Shown piece by piece: positions 38,838 to 49,003 of a stretch of 64,000 nucleotides of DNA (position 1 is its first letter; every line of letters begins with the position of its first letter). The position numbers were made by a program, and so were the translations under genes. Origin of the DNA: Bacteroidia bacterium (GTDB lineage Bacteria > Bacteroidota > Bacteroidia > CAIKAF01); assembly GCA_016742095.1 (NCBI GenBank), contig JACVCJ010000009.1, positions 1 through 64,000 of the forward strand, read 5' to 3'. A model generated the notes under the pieces. It did no database searches, was not told the origin of the DNA, and worked only from the letters and a program-made list of their open reading frames with translations.

Positions 38838-39665
38838 TTAGTTACCTGCAGGACGGATGTTCATCGCAGACAACATGTTACCGTATACGGTATTCAGTGC
38901 AGACAGATTATTTCCTAATTTGTGAATTTCTTCTTTGTAACGTTGCGTATCGGCTACAGAGTCGTTCAGGTTGTTCAGCAGCTGGGCAATGTTTCCGTAA
39001 ACTTTACCGGTAGCTTCCAGGTAATCCTGTGAACCCTGCAGTTGCAATTCGTATACGTTATTCAGGGCAGACAGGTTTTTGCTTACGCGCTGTAACTGCT
39101 CGCCATAGCTTTTGCCTTCGGCTTCTGTAGAGCTGAGGCCGGTGAGGCTTTCGGCAGCTTTCACGTATGTGTCCGATAATTTGGCAACTGTCTGGCTGGC
39201 GTTACGCACGCTGCTTACGTACTCGTCGGTAGCGCTGGCAGCCGTAGCCACTTCATTCAGCTGTGATGTATTTTCGCTCAGGCGGGAAATGCTGTCGCGC
39301 AGGCTGGTCAACAGTTCCGGACCGATCTTGGCTTCGGCCAGCATTTTATCCAGTTCCTGGGTAACAGAATCTTTTAATACGAGATTTGCGGTACCTACAC
39401 CGCCACCGCCGCGGGCAGCACGTTCTTCGGCAGGTAAGCCTGCCAGTTCAGGGTAAACAAGGGTCCAGTCCACTTCTTCTTTCGGTGTTTCAAACGCCGA
39501 GATCGCGAATATAACGGCCTCTGTAAGCAGACCTACGGAGATAGCGTAGTTGGCGCCGGGTAAGTGAAGGATCTTCATCCACGCACCTACGATTACCACC
39601 GCAGCTCCCAATCCATAGATCAGGTTCATTACAATCTTTCCTCTTTTTGAATGCAAGAATTTCAT
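38838..39665 (-). CDS. gldL: Gliding motility/T9SS motor protein GldL
   Basis: 'NLIYGLGAAVVIVGAWMKILHLPGANYAISVGLLTEAVIFAISAFE'. Confidence 0.97.
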   Translation of the reverse strand: MKFLHSKRGKIVMNLIYGLGAAVVIVGAWMKILHLPGANYAISVGLLTEAVIFAISAFETPKEEVDWTLVYPELAGLPAEERAARGGGGVGTANLVLKDSVTQELDKMLAEAKIGPELLTSLRDSISRLSENTSQLNEVATAASATDEYVSSVRNASQTVAKLSDTYVKAAESLTGLSSTEAEGKSYGEQLQRVSKNLSALNNVYELQLQGSQDYLEATGKVYGNIAQLLNNLNDSVADTQRYKEEIHKLGNNLSALNTVYGNMLSAMNIRPAGN

Positions 39666-39749
39666 AACGCTTTTCTTTTGTTTTTTTATTGTTCGTTTTG
39701 GTTTTACCTATGCTAATATACCTCCATTACATATACCGTTCACACAGGG

Positions 39750-39757
39750 CAAACATA
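39750..39757 (-). promoter_or_regulatory. -7 element TATGTTTG upstream of gldL
   Basis: TAnnTTTG on - strand in AT-rich gldK-gldL gap. Confidence 0.4.
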
Positions 39758-39822
39758 ATTTAGGCATTTTTAAAAGTTGATAAAAGAAATGGAATTTATG
39801 TTGTTGTCAGGAAAGAAGTAAC

Positions 39823-41151
39823 TTACTTATAATCCTCTTTAGCTCTACCCATAAATGTTTGCACATTACGGAACCCGATGAACGATTTGCAGGAATCCTG
39901 GTATTCGTAGGTACGTGAAGATGTCTGCAGGAAGAATCCCACATCTTTCCATGAACCACCGCGGATCACCTTACGGCGCAGGGCGATCGGACCGTCCAGC
40001 GCACCGTCTTTGGCTTCATAGTAGAAATCCGGGTTCAGGTCATGCGCAAAGCTGTAGCCTGACTCTTCGAAGGCATCACGGCACCATTCGGCTACGTTAC
40101 CTGCCATACAGTAGAGACCGTATCCGTTCGGGTTGTAGGATTCAACCTGTACGGTTTTGGCGCCACCGTCATCGATATAGTTACCGCGCAGCGGTTTGAA
40201 GTTACCAAGGAAACAACCTTTGGAGTTACGGATATACGGACCGCCCCATGGGTACGGTGATAATTCCAGGCCTCCGCGCGCAGCGTATTCCCATTCCGCT
40301 TCGGTAGGAAGACGGAAATCGTGTACCGGGAACTCACCGCGGCTCTGCAGGTAGTTGTTCATGAAATTCGTTCTCCAGTTCGAGAAACCGTTGGCCTGTT
40401 TCCAGGTAACGCCCACTACCGGATAATCGTCATACGCCGGGTGCCAGAAATACATTTTGGTATGCGGCTCGTTGTATGAATAGGTATAATCGGCTACCCA
40501 CACCAGTGTATCGGGATATACCTTTACACGTTCTTTACGCAGGAACGGACTTCTGTCGTCCTGACCGCGCTCGGGATCCGCAGCGGCCATTTTATAGTCG
40601 ATGAAGTAATATTCGTATACATACTTACGAACGTCGAGTTCGCGTTTTTTGTAGTAACGTTCTTTCTGCGGATAGTACATCTCTTCCAGGGCGTCTGCCT
40701 GATCGGGATCTTCCCATTCGATACGGGTCCTCCAGTTCAGCAGCGGAGGATCCGGCAGGTTCAGGTTCTGAACGTACTCTTCGTATTCTTCGTCCGGGAT
40801 ATAGAATCCTTCTATGCCGGCTTCGCCCAGGAGACGACGCGCCATAGAGTCACGGACCCATTCCACGTACTGGCGGTACTCGTTATTGGATATTTCAGTC
40901 TGATCCATGTAGAAGGCCTCTACGGTAACTGTCTTCGACTGCGAAGTAAAGTTACTCGGCACATCCTGGTCGGAAGGACCCATATTATAGCTACCCATGG
41001 GAACGTATACCATACCGAACGGATCGGGCTGGTACCACTTGGGTCTGTTTTGAGCGCCTACCAGCTGACCTCCGTAGGGGTCGCCGCAGCTATACACGGT
41101 AGCGGCTACTGCTCCGGCCAAAACAACTTTTCTGAGATTTTGCTTTTTCAT
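39823..41151 (-). CDS. gldK: T9SS lipoprotein GldK (formylglycine-generating-enzyme-like/SUMF fold)
   Basis: 'MVYVPMGSYNMGPSDQD', 'QTEISNNEYRQYV', 'RLPTEAEWEYAARGG', lipobox 'ATVYSC'; start ATG 41151 preferred over 41190. Confidence 0.95.
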   Translation of the reverse strand: MKKQNLRKVVLAGAVAATVYSCGDPYGGQLVGAQNRPKWYQPDPFGMVYVPMGSYNMGPSDQDVPSNFTSQSKTVTVEAFYMDQTEISNNEYRQYVEWVRDSMARRLLGEAGIEGFYIPDEEYEEYVQNLNLPDPPLLNWRTRIEWEDPDQADALEEMYYPQKERYYKKRELDVRKYVYEYYFIDYKMAAADPERGQDDRSPFLRKERVKVYPDTLVWVADYTYSYNEPHTKMYFWHPAYDDYPVVGVTWKQANGFSNWRTNFMNNYLQSRGEFPVHDFRLPTEAEWEYAARGGLELSPYPWGGPYIRNSKGCFLGNFKPLRGNYIDDGGAKTVQVESYNPNGYGLYCMAGNVAEWCRDAFEESGYSFAHDLNPDFYYEAKDGALDGPIALRRKVIRGGSWKDVGFFLQTSSRTYEYQDSCKSFIGFRNVQTFMGRAKEDYK

Positions 41152-41263
41152 TTTCAACACAGATTTCTTGAAAACTTTTAAGAGATGCAATTTTATGGTA
41201 TTAAACGGTAGCTTCCTAAATTAATGATACTTTTCGTTAATTATTTTGTAAAATTTAACGAAA

Positions 41264-42241
41264 CTACGGCGCGTATCGGCGCGTTCTTGAACCCAGGTCA
41301 CGTACGATGAAACCTCCGCCCGACGGCTGATTGATCTCGATCACGAAGCAGTATTTCAGCAGGAGCTCGTGGCTGCCTGAACTGAAACGCAGGATACGTG
41401 ATGTGGTGAGATCGTACGTATAGCTCGCGGTCAGGTTGTGTTGCGAGGTCTGCCAGATCACGGCCCCGCCGCCGATCGAGATCATATCCTGGAAACGGTA
41501 GGTAAGACCACCCCAGTAACGCTTATCCCAGATAATGTTACAGTTGATGTCGAACGAAGGAATGTATTTGAAATCGGTTTTAATGATCGCGTTCGGATTG
41601 ATGTCCAGGCGCGGGTTACCTACACCCTGGAAGGTATAACCGCCCATGATGTACATGTGACGGGCCTGTGTAATGTTCACGTTCTTGGCGCGCAGACCCG
41701 GGATGTTCGATGCGGAGATACCTGCGTACCAGTTATTGGCCTGGTAGTATACACCGGCACCGGCATTGAAGGTAAGGCCCGAACCGGAAGCCGGGATCAG
41801 CGGGTCGCCCAGTACGGTCTGGGGAGCCTGCCATTTGGAACCGTCCACGATCGTGTTCATAAAGCCCAGGTCGATACCCACACGCAGACGGCCTGTGCCG
41901 CCCACCTGGAAACCGTACGCGCCCGCAAGGCGCAGACCCGTATGATTGAAGAAACCGAGACGGTCGTTATACACGCTCAGTCCCACACCTACGTCGTGAC
42001 CTATAATGTTTTTAAGCCCCGCATCCACCGTAAGCTGGTTGGTAAGCGGAGAACCCTCGAAACCCGCCCACTGATAGCGGTTCATAAGGTTCACACAAAT
42101 GTTATTATGAATCCCTGCCGCGGCCGGATTAATAAAAGTTTTGTTAAAATAGAATTGGGTAAACTGAGGGTCTTGTTGAGAAAACAAGCTGGTATTGAGG
42201 GCGAAAAAAGCCCCAAGAGCAAACAAGGATTTGAATTTCAT
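41264..42241 (-). CDS. Type IX secretion system membrane protein PorP/SprF family
   Basis: 'QQDPQFTQFYFNKTFINPAAAGIHNNICVNLMNRYQWAGFEGSP'. Confidence 0.95.
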   Translation of the reverse strand: MKFKSLFALGAFFALNTSLFSQQDPQFTQFYFNKTFINPAAAGIHNNICVNLMNRYQWAGFEGSPLTNQLTVDAGLKNIIGHDVGVGLSVYNDRLGFFNHTGLRLAGAYGFQVGGTGRLRVGIDLGFMNTIVDGSKWQAPQTVLGDPLIPASGSGLTFNAGAGVYYQANNWYAGISASNIPGLRAKNVNITQARHMYIMGGYTFQGVGNPRLDINPNAIIKTDFKYIPSFDINCNIIWDKRYWGGLTYRFQDMISIGGGAVIWQTSQHNLTASYTYDLTTSRILRFSSGSHELLLKYCFVIEINQPSGGGFIVRDLGSRTRRYAP

Positions 42242-42383
42242 ACAGTTGCGGTATATGTTTCTCAAATAATATGATTTTGAAACGTAAACATACGAATAAT
42301 TTTTCTTAACAAGTGCAAATGATTAACAAAAAAATGTTCATTTCTGCTTAAGAAAGCGAATCAATTATCTGATGGTTAATAGG

Positions 42384-43559
42384 TTACAAATTTAACTTTT
42401 TTAAAGAGTTCATCCAGCGTTCGGGCACCTCGTTCATGGTCGCCGCCAGGTAGTCCTTTTCGGAACAGGGCACCACGAATTCGGGTACATTATACTGTAT
42501 CTGCAGATCGATCGGTAAGGGTATACGCAGCCACCAGCGGCCCGAAATACGGTTCTGGTAAAAGCGCAGGCTGCTGCTTTCGGTATCGCCGGCCACTTCG
42601 TACGACAGATATTCCGAAGAGGAAAAATCGGGATTATCCACCGTGCGTGCATAAAAGCCGTCGATGATATGCCATACCACCTGGGCCATGGCCGAAGCTC
42701 CCAGGCTGAACTGCGGCGAATCCGTGTCCAGGTTGAACACGCCCGCACAGGTCAGTTTGGGACTCATACCCAGGTAACGGGCCATACGGCACAGCTCTTC
42801 GCCGCGCAGGCCGTTGGGCCATTGTTCCCGGGCCGCCGGACAGGACGAATACTGCATCGACGAGGCGTCTATACTCACCACATCCGCATCGCGCAGGTAC
42901 GGTTCGGCCTCTTCCATCTGTGCACGCAGATCGCCCAGGCGCACCACATCAAAATGCAGGTCGCGGAAGGTCTGCACCAGGCGGGGCGGCACCAGGTAGT
43001 TCTGGTAGCCCATCAGGCTTACATTAAAGAGTTTGTTCAGGCGGTTGAACAGTATTTTGCCCAGCCAGTTGGAAGCGTCCAGCTCTTCGGCCTCATCGCC
43101 CATATCGAGCGAGGCGTCGATCACGCACAGGTTAAAGTACATGTTGCGGCGGCGGTAGGCCTCGTGTATATGCCAGGTATAGTCCTGGCTGTGCCCGAGC
43201 AGGATCACCAGTCCGGCCGAGTTCATGGCCCAGCTCAGGGCTTCCACGATACGGTCGTCTTCGGTCCCGGCCTCGCCCAGGCCTTCGAAACGGATATTTC
43301 CCGCATCGGCCAGGTCGGGTTTATACAGTCCTTTATATAAGGTATAAAGATGTTTACGGATCTCGTCGGGGTAACGGTTGTCCACCGTACCGTCCTTACG
43401 TTCGCCCAGGCCCAGCAGCAGCAGGTCCGGCCGGTTGCTGAGGTCGGGAAAGGCGCCCACATTACCGAAATAGCGGATCGAATCGCCCAGGCGATCGCCG
43501 TTAGGCCGGTCGGGAAGCAAAAAACCCGGTACCGGTGAAAAGAATTCCATAAAATTCAT
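42384..43559 (-). CDS. Ureohydrolase (arginase/formimidoylglutamase)-like protein with degenerate metal-binding motifs
   Basis: 'LVILLGHSQDYTW', 'CVIDASLDMG', 'DVVSIDASSMQ' at positions of GGDHS / DAHxD / SxDxD; synteny with topA and gld genes. Confidence 0.7.
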   Translation of the reverse strand: MNFMEFFSPVPGFLLPDRPNGDRLGDSIRYFGNVGAFPDLSNRPDLLLLGLGERKDGTVDNRYPDEIRKHLYTLYKGLYKPDLADAGNIRFEGLGEAGTEDDRIVEALSWAMNSAGLVILLGHSQDYTWHIHEAYRRRNMYFNLCVIDASLDMGDEAEELDASNWLGKILFNRLNKLFNVSLMGYQNYLVPPRLVQTFRDLHFDVVRLGDLRAQMEEAEPYLRDADVVSIDASSMQYSSCPAAREQWPNGLRGEELCRMARYLGMSPKLTCAGVFNLDTDSPQFSLGASAMAQVVWHIIDGFYARTVDNPDFSSSEYLSYEVAGDTESSSLRFYQNRISGRWWLRIPLPIDLQIQYNVPEFVVPCSEKDYLAATMNEVPERWMNSLKKLNL

Positions 43560-43636
43560 GGCCTAAAGGTAAAAAACAAGGCGGCGCCCGCACAGGAACT
43601 TATCGGAAACTATTCAACAATACATTGTAAAGACAA

Positions 43637-43675
43637 AGGTCCCCTTCCGCAACAGCGAAAGAAGACCTTCTGATA
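43637..43675 (-). terminator. Weak stem-loop downstream of topA
   Basis: AAGGTC...GACCTT with imperfect inner stem. Confidence 0.35.
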
Positions 43676-43693
43676 TCGTTTACAAGCCGCGGT

Positions 43694-45997
43694 TTACTTA
43701 GCTTTTTTCTTTGGTTTTTTGGCGGGCGCTTCGGCAATGATCTTCTGCACCTCTTCCAGCGTAAGCGCTGCGGGCTCGGTACCTTTCGGTATCTTGTAGT
43801 TTTCCTTGCCCTGTTTTATATACGGACCAAAACGGCCGTTGAGCACCTGTATATCGGTACCTTCGAATTCCTTGATGGTCTTGTTGCTGTCGGCGATGCG
43901 TTTCTCTTCGATCAGCTTAATGGCCTCTCCCATCTGGAAATCGAGCGGATCGGCGCCTTTGGGCAGGGAATAGAACTTGCCGGCATGGCGTACGTACGGA
44001 CCGAAACGGCCTACGCCCACCACCATTTCTTCGTCCTCGAAAATGCCGATCGGTTTCGGCAGTTTAAAGAGCGAAAGCGCTTCTTCCAGCGTAATGGTCT
44101 CGATGCTCTGGTTCTTCTGCAGGCTGGCGAAGCGCGGTTTTTCCTCGTCTTCGGCCTCCCCGATCTGGGCCATGGGACCGTAACGGCCGATGAGGGCATA
44201 TACGTTTTTGCCGGAAGCCGGGTCTACGCCCAGTTCGCGTTTACCTTTGGCGCGTTCGCTGTGCTTTTCGGTATGCTCCACCGTTTCGTGGAACGGACCG
44301 TAAAAATCTTTCAGCATATCCTGCCATTCCATCAGGCCTTCGGCTATTTCGTCGAACTCCTTCTCTACCCGTGCGGTAAAGTTGTAGTCGAGTATCTGCT
44401 TAAAATGTTCGGTGAGGAAGTCGGTAACAATAGTGCCGATGTCCGTCGGGAACAGCTTATTGCGGTCCGCACCGGTCATTTCGGTCTTTACTTCCTTGTC
44501 CACCTTGCTTTTTTCCAGGGTCAGGATGCTGTAGTTGCGCGGTGTACCTTCCAGGTCCTTGCGTTCTACGTAGCCTCTTTTCTGGATAGTAGTGATCGTA
44601 GGCGCATAGGTACTCGGGCGGCCGATACCCAGCTCTTCGAGTTTCTTTACCAGGCTGGCCTCCGTATAGCGGGCCGGAGGGATCGAGAATTTCTCCACCG
44701 CCGTAATGATCTGGCGCTGCAGGGCGTCGCCCTTTTTCACGGCCGGCAGGATCTGGTCATCGTTCTCTTCTTCCTCTTCTTCGTCGGTACTTTCCATGTA
44801 TACTTTCAGGAAACCGTCGAATTTGATCACTTCGCCGCGGGCCACGAATTTTTCCGTGAGGCCGGAACCCTGTATCTCCACCGTGGTCTTTTCCAGCACG
44901 GCATCGGCCATCTGCGAGGCTACGGTACGTTTCCAGATCAGTTCGTACAGTTTCTGGGCGCCGGAGTCCGTGCTTGCCTTCAGTTCCTCGAAATGCGTGG
45001 GGCGGATGGCCTCGTGCGCTTCCTGGGCACCTTTGCTTTTGGTGGTGAACTTACGGGTCTGTATGTATTTTTCGCCGTACTGCGTGCCGATCTGTGCCGA
45101 AGCGCCTTCCAGCGCTGTTTCCGACAGGTTTACGGAGTCGGTACGCATATAGGTGATCTTTCCTTCTTCGTAGAGTTTCTGGGCCAGGGTCATGGTGCGC
45201 GTTACGCTGTAACCCAGTTTACGGCCGGCTTCCTGCTGCAGGGTAGATGTGGTAAAAGGCGCTGCCGGCGTACGTTTGCCGGGTTTGGTCTCCACCGAAC
45301 CGATGCTGAAATCGGCCGAAGTGCATTTTTCCAGGAAATCGAGGGCCTCTTTTTCCGTGGCGAAGCGTTTGTTCAGTTCCGCACGTATCTTAGACGAACC
45401 CACTTTGAACACGCCCGTTACGCGGAAGGCCGACACCGATCTAAAGGCCGAACGTTCGCGCTCGCGTTCCACGATAAGGCGCACGGCCACCGATTGTACA
45501 CGGCCTGCCGAAAGCGAGGGTTTTACCTTTTTCCAGAGTACGGGCGATATTTCGTAACCCACAAGGCGGTCCAGCACGCGGCGGGCCTGCTGGGCATTCA
45601 CCAGGTTCAGGTCGATCTGCCGCGGTTTCTCGATCGCTTTCAGGATCGCATTTTTGGTAATTTCATTGAACACAATGCGGCGGGTCTTGCCGTCTTCGAG
45701 ATTCAGCGTTTCCTTCAGGTGCCAGGCGATCGCTTCTCCTTCGCGGTCCTCATCGGACGCGAGCCATACGGTTTCGCTTTTCTTTACCAGGTCCTTCAGT
45801 TCGCTGATCACTTTTTTCTTGTCGGCGCTGATCTCGTATTTAGGTTCAAAATTGTTCTTTACGTCCACCGAGATGCCTTTTTCGGAAAGGTCGCGTACGT
45901 GTCCGTAGCTCGATTTCACGGTAAAGTCCTTTCCCAGGAACCCCTCTATGGTTTTGGCCTTGGCCGGTGACTCAACAATAACCAGATTTTTTGCCAT
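43694..45997 (-). CDS. topA: DNA topoisomerase I
   Basis: 'MAKNLVIVESPAKAKTIEGFLGKDFTVKSSYGHVRDL', 'YMRTDSVNLSETA'. Confidence 0.97.
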   Translation of the reverse strand: MAKNLVIVESPAKAKTIEGFLGKDFTVKSSYGHVRDLSEKGISVDVKNNFEPKYEISADKKKVISELKDLVKKSETVWLASDEDREGEAIAWHLKETLNLEDGKTRRIVFNEITKNAILKAIEKPRQIDLNLVNAQQARRVLDRLVGYEISPVLWKKVKPSLSAGRVQSVAVRLIVERERERSAFRSVSAFRVTGVFKVGSSKIRAELNKRFATEKEALDFLEKCTSADFSIGSVETKPGKRTPAAPFTTSTLQQEAGRKLGYSVTRTMTLAQKLYEEGKITYMRTDSVNLSETALEGASAQIGTQYGEKYIQTRKFTTKSKGAQEAHEAIRPTHFEELKASTDSGAQKLYELIWKRTVASQMADAVLEKTTVEIQGSGLTEKFVARGEVIKFDGFLKVYMESTDEEEEEENDDQILPAVKKGDALQRQIITAVEKFSIPPARYTEASLVKKLEELGIGRPSTYAPTITTIQKRGYVERKDLEGTPRNYSILTLEKSKVDKEVKTEMTGADRNKLFPTDIGTIVTDFLTEHFKQILDYNFTARVEKEFDEIAEGLMEWQDMLKDFYGPFHETVEHTEKHSERAKGKRELGVDPASGKNVYALIGRYGPMAQIGEAEDEEKPRFASLQKNQSIETITLEEALSLFKLPKPIGIFEDEEMVVGVGRFGPYVRHAGKFYSLPKGADPLDFQMGEAIKLIEEKRIADSNKTIKEFEGTDIQVLNGRFGPYIKQGKENYKIPKGTEPAALTLEEVQKIIAEAPAKKPKKKAK

Positions 45998-46018
45998 AAT
46001 GTTTTGTAGTCGCTATAA

Positions 46019-46468
46019 TTAATTGCCCAGGACGCGTTTTACGGTTTCGGCCAGCAGTTTGCCATCGGCGCGGCCGGCGGTCTTCGGCTGCAGGGCTCCC
46101 ATTACCCTGCCCATGTCCTTAGGTCCGGATGCTCCCAGTTCGCTGATCGTTGCACGCACCAGCGTTTCGATCTCTTCGGGGCTCATCTGTGCCGGCAGGA
46201 ATTTTTCGATCACGGCCAGCTGTGCCTTTTCTTCGGCGGCCAGGTCGGCCCGGCCCTGCTGTTCATACACCGAAATGCTGTCTTTGCGCTGTTTCACCAT
46301 ACGGTTCAGCAGCGCCAGTTCCCCGGCTTCGTCCAGTTCTTTCCCGCTGCCGTCGGTCTGCGCCAGCAGTATGGCCGATTTAATTGCCCGTAATGCGGCC
46401 AGTGCCACGGCATCTTTTGCCAGCATAGCCTTCTTGATATCGTCGTTGATCGTATTGACAAGTGCCAT
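46019..46468 (-). CDS. GatB/YqeY domain-containing protein
   Basis: 'INDDIKKAMLAKDAVALAALRAIKSAI', 'GPKDMGRVMGALQPKTAGRADGKLL'. Confidence 0.92.
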   Translation of the reverse strand: MALVNTINDDIKKAMLAKDAVALAALRAIKSAILLAQTDGSGKELDEAGELALLNRMVKQRKDSISVYEQQGRADLAAEEKAQLAVIEKFLPAQMSPEEIETLVRATISELGASGPKDMGRVMGALQPKTAGRADGKLLAETVKRVLGN

Positions 46469-46702
46469 AATAAGCGGAATAGAAATTTCAACAAAACAAT
46501 GAAAAAAAACGGAAAGGATTTGTTTAATTTCTGCAAATTAAAAAGGAATGTAGTTACGGGCTTGTCCAAAAATATTATAAAAATTTGATTATAAACCTAT
46601 TGTAAAAATGAATTAAAGTTCTGATAATTTTGCTGCGAAAAGACATTCAAAAAACATATATTTGTACTTTGCATGTTTAGCGGCAAACAGAGCTGATTTT
46701 CA

Positions 46703-47002
46703 ATGGAAAACTCTTCGACACTGGCAGAGAAGCTGGCCGAAAAAGTGGAACGGCTGGTCAATGCCCATCAGGCACTGATGGAGGAAAACCTCGCGTTACA
46801 GCAGGCTGTAGCGGAACTGAGGGCCGAAAGGGACGAGTATATCCGGAGAGTGGCAGACGCGCGGCAGGCAGAAGACAACAGGCTACAGGAACCCGGTCTT
46901 ATATCGGAAAGCAACCTGAAGGCCGAAGCGATCAAACAGAAACTGGATGTGCTGATAGAGGAGACAGAACTGTGCATTCGTGAATTGAAAGGATATGTAT
47001 GA
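46703..47002 (+). CDS. Small coiled-coil protein
   Basis: 'LAEKVERLVNAHQALMEENLALQQAVAELRAERDEYIRRV'; overlaps the following gene by 4 nt. Confidence 0.75.
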   Translation: MENSSTLAEKLAEKVERLVNAHQALMEENLALQQAVAELRAERDEYIRRVADARQAEDNRLQEPGLISESNLKAEAIKQKLDVLIEETELCIRELKGYV

Positions 47003-47295
47003 GCTCAGGAACAACCTTATCCATCAAGTTACAGATAGCCGGGCGCACCTATCCGCTCACCATACATGCCTCCGAAGAGGAAAATATCCGGAAGGCAGCC
47101 TCCGTTCTGAACGAGAGGATAAAAAAATACGAGGAGACCTTTGCCGTAAAGGATAAACAGGACCTGCTGGCCATGTGCGCCCTGGAACAGGGAGTACAGC
47201 TGTTGCAACGCAGCAGTCAGCTTGCCGAAACGGAAAAAGACCTTACCGAAAAGCTGTCGAAGATCGACCGCCTCTTATCGGATACCAACGTTTGA
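46999..47295 (+). CDS. zapA: Cell division protein ZapA-like
   Basis: 'SIKLQIAGRTYPLTIHASEEENIRKAASVLNERIKKYE'. Confidence 0.88.
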   Translation: MSSGTTLSIKLQIAGRTYPLTIHASEEENIRKAASVLNERIKKYEETFAVKDKQDLLAMCALEQGVQLLQRSSQLAETEKDLTEKLSKIDRLLSDTNV

Positions 47296-47372
47296 TAGCC
47301 CGGATTTCATTGCCCGTACCTTTAGCCTGAAAACTCAGGTAATAGTTACATAAATATATAATATACAGCGCA

Positions 47373-48926
47373 ATGGATCTCATAACCATAATCGTTACAG
47401 CCGTAGCCGGCCTGCTGGCAGGAGCCGCAGGAGGGTACTTCCTGGCTTCGGCAGCTCTGCTGAAAAATACACGAAAGAAAAGTGAAGAAACCCTGAAACT
47501 GGCCGAACAGGAAGGGGAAGTGATCAAACAAAAGAAAATAACCCAGGCCAAAGAAAAATTTCTCGAACTGAAATCCGCCCACGAGAAAGAAGTAAATGAC
47601 CGTAACCGCAACCTGGCCGAACTCGAGAAAAAAGCCCTGCAAAAAGAAAACCAGCTTTCCCAGAAACTGGAGAACAATACCCGCAAGGAAAAAGACCTCG
47701 ACAATAAGAACAACGCCCTGAGCCAGCAGATGGAAGTGCTGGAGAAAAAGAAGGACGAACTGGACAAAATGATCAAGCGCCAGGTGCTTCAGCTCGAGAC
47801 CATCGCCGGCCTTACCGCCGCCGAAGCCAAAGAGCAGCTGGTAGAGACCCTGAAGGCCGAAGCCCAGACCGACGCCCTCAGCTATATGCAGAGCCTTATC
47901 GAGGAAACCAAGCTCAATGCCAACCGCGAGGCCAAACGCATCATCCTGCAGTCGATACAGCGCCTCGGTACCGAAACGGCCATCGAGAACGCCATTACCG
48001 TGTTCAACCTGGACAGCGACGACGTAAAAGGACGCATCATCGGCCGCGAAGGACGTAACATACGCGCCCTGGAAAGTGCCACCGGTGTGGAGATCATCAT
48101 CGACGATACCCCCGAGGCCATCGTACTCTCCTGCTTCGATCCCATCCGCCGCGAAATTGCCCGCCTGGCCCTGCACCAGCTGGTGACCGACGGACGTATC
48201 CACCCGGCCCGCATCGAGGAGATCGTGGAAAAAGTGAAAAAACAGGTGGAAGACGAGATCATCGAGATCGGTAAACGTACCTGCATCGACCTGGGTATCC
48301 ACGGTCTGCACCCCGAACTGATCCGCTACGTAGGCCGCATGCGCTACCGCAGCTCGTACGGACAGAACCTGCTGCAGCACTCCCGCGAAGTAGCCAACCT
48401 GTGCGGGATCATGGCCGCCGAACTCGGACTCAACGTAAAACTGGCCAAACGTGCCGGTCTGCTCCACGATATCGGTAAAGTGCCCGACGGCGAAACGGAA
48501 CTGCCGCACGCCCTGTTCGGAGCCAAACTGGCCGAGAAATACAAAGAAAATGCCGAAGTAGTGAACGCCATCGGCGCCCACCACGACGAAATAGAAATGA
48601 CCTCCATGCTGAGCCCCATCGTGCAGGTGTGCGACGCCATTTCCGGCGCCCGCCCGGGTGCCCGCCGCGAGATCGCCGAAAGTTACATCAAACGTATCAA
48701 GGAACTGGAAGGACTGGCCCTCGCCTACCCCGGCGTACTGAAAAGCTATGCCATCCAGGCCGGCCGCGAACTGCGCGTGATCGTGGAAAGCGACAAGGTG
48801 ACCGACGACGAAAGCGATGCACTGGCCTTCAATATCTCGCAGCGTATACAGAACGAAATGACCTATCCCGGACAGGTAAAAGTGACCGTGATCCGCGAAA
48901 AACGTTCCGTAGCCGTAGCCAAATAA
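47373..48926 (+). CDS. rny: Ribonuclease Y
   Basis: N-terminal TM, coiled coil, KH '[34 protein letters not shown]', HD '[11 protein letters not shown]'. Confidence 0.97.
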   Translation: MDLITIIVTAVAGLLAGAAGGYFLASAALLKNTRKKSEETLKLAEQEGEVIKQKKITQAKEKFLELKSAHEKEVNDRNRNLAELEKKALQKENQLSQKLENNTRKEKDLDNKNNALSQQMEVLEKKKDELDKMIKRQVLQLETIAGLTAAEAKEQLVETLKAEAQTDALSYMQSLIEETKLNANREAKRIILQSIQRLGTETAIENAITVFNLDSDDVKGRIIGREGRNIRALESATGVEIIIDDTPEAIVLSCFDPIRREIARLALHQLVTDGRIHPARIEEIVEKVKKQVEDEIIEIGKRTCIDLGIHGLHPELIRYVGRMRYRSSYGQNLLQHSREVANLCGIMAAELGLNVKLAKRAGLLHDIGKVPDGETELPHALFGAKLAEKYKENAEVVNAIGAHHDEIEMTSMLSPIVQVCDAISGARPGARREIAESYIKRIKELEGLALAYPGVLKSYAIQAGRELRVIVESDKVTDDESDALAFNISQRIQNEMTYPGQVKVTVIREKRSVAVAK

Positions 48927-48950
48927 GTTTTTTCAATAACCTTGCAGATA

Positions 48951-48980
48951 AGAAAAGGCGGCTCCGGTCGCCTTTTTTCG
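48951..48980 (+). terminator. Intrinsic terminator after rny
   Basis: AAAAGGCGGCTCCGGTCGCCTTTTTT. Confidence 0.85.
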
Positions 48981-48990
48981 TTTAAAAATG

Positions 48991-48998
48991 TAGCTTTG
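48991..48998 (+). promoter_or_regulatory. -7 element TAGCTTTG
   Basis: TAnnTTTG ends 5 nt before ATG 49004. Confidence 0.55.
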
Positions 48999-49003
48999 AA
49001 AAT

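Noticed and set aside
42384-43559. Functional formimidoylglutamase (hutG)
   Set aside because: Metal-binding motifs are degenerate and no other histidine-degradation genes are nearby.
47346-48584. 412-aa - strand ORF
   Set aside because: Antisense to rny.
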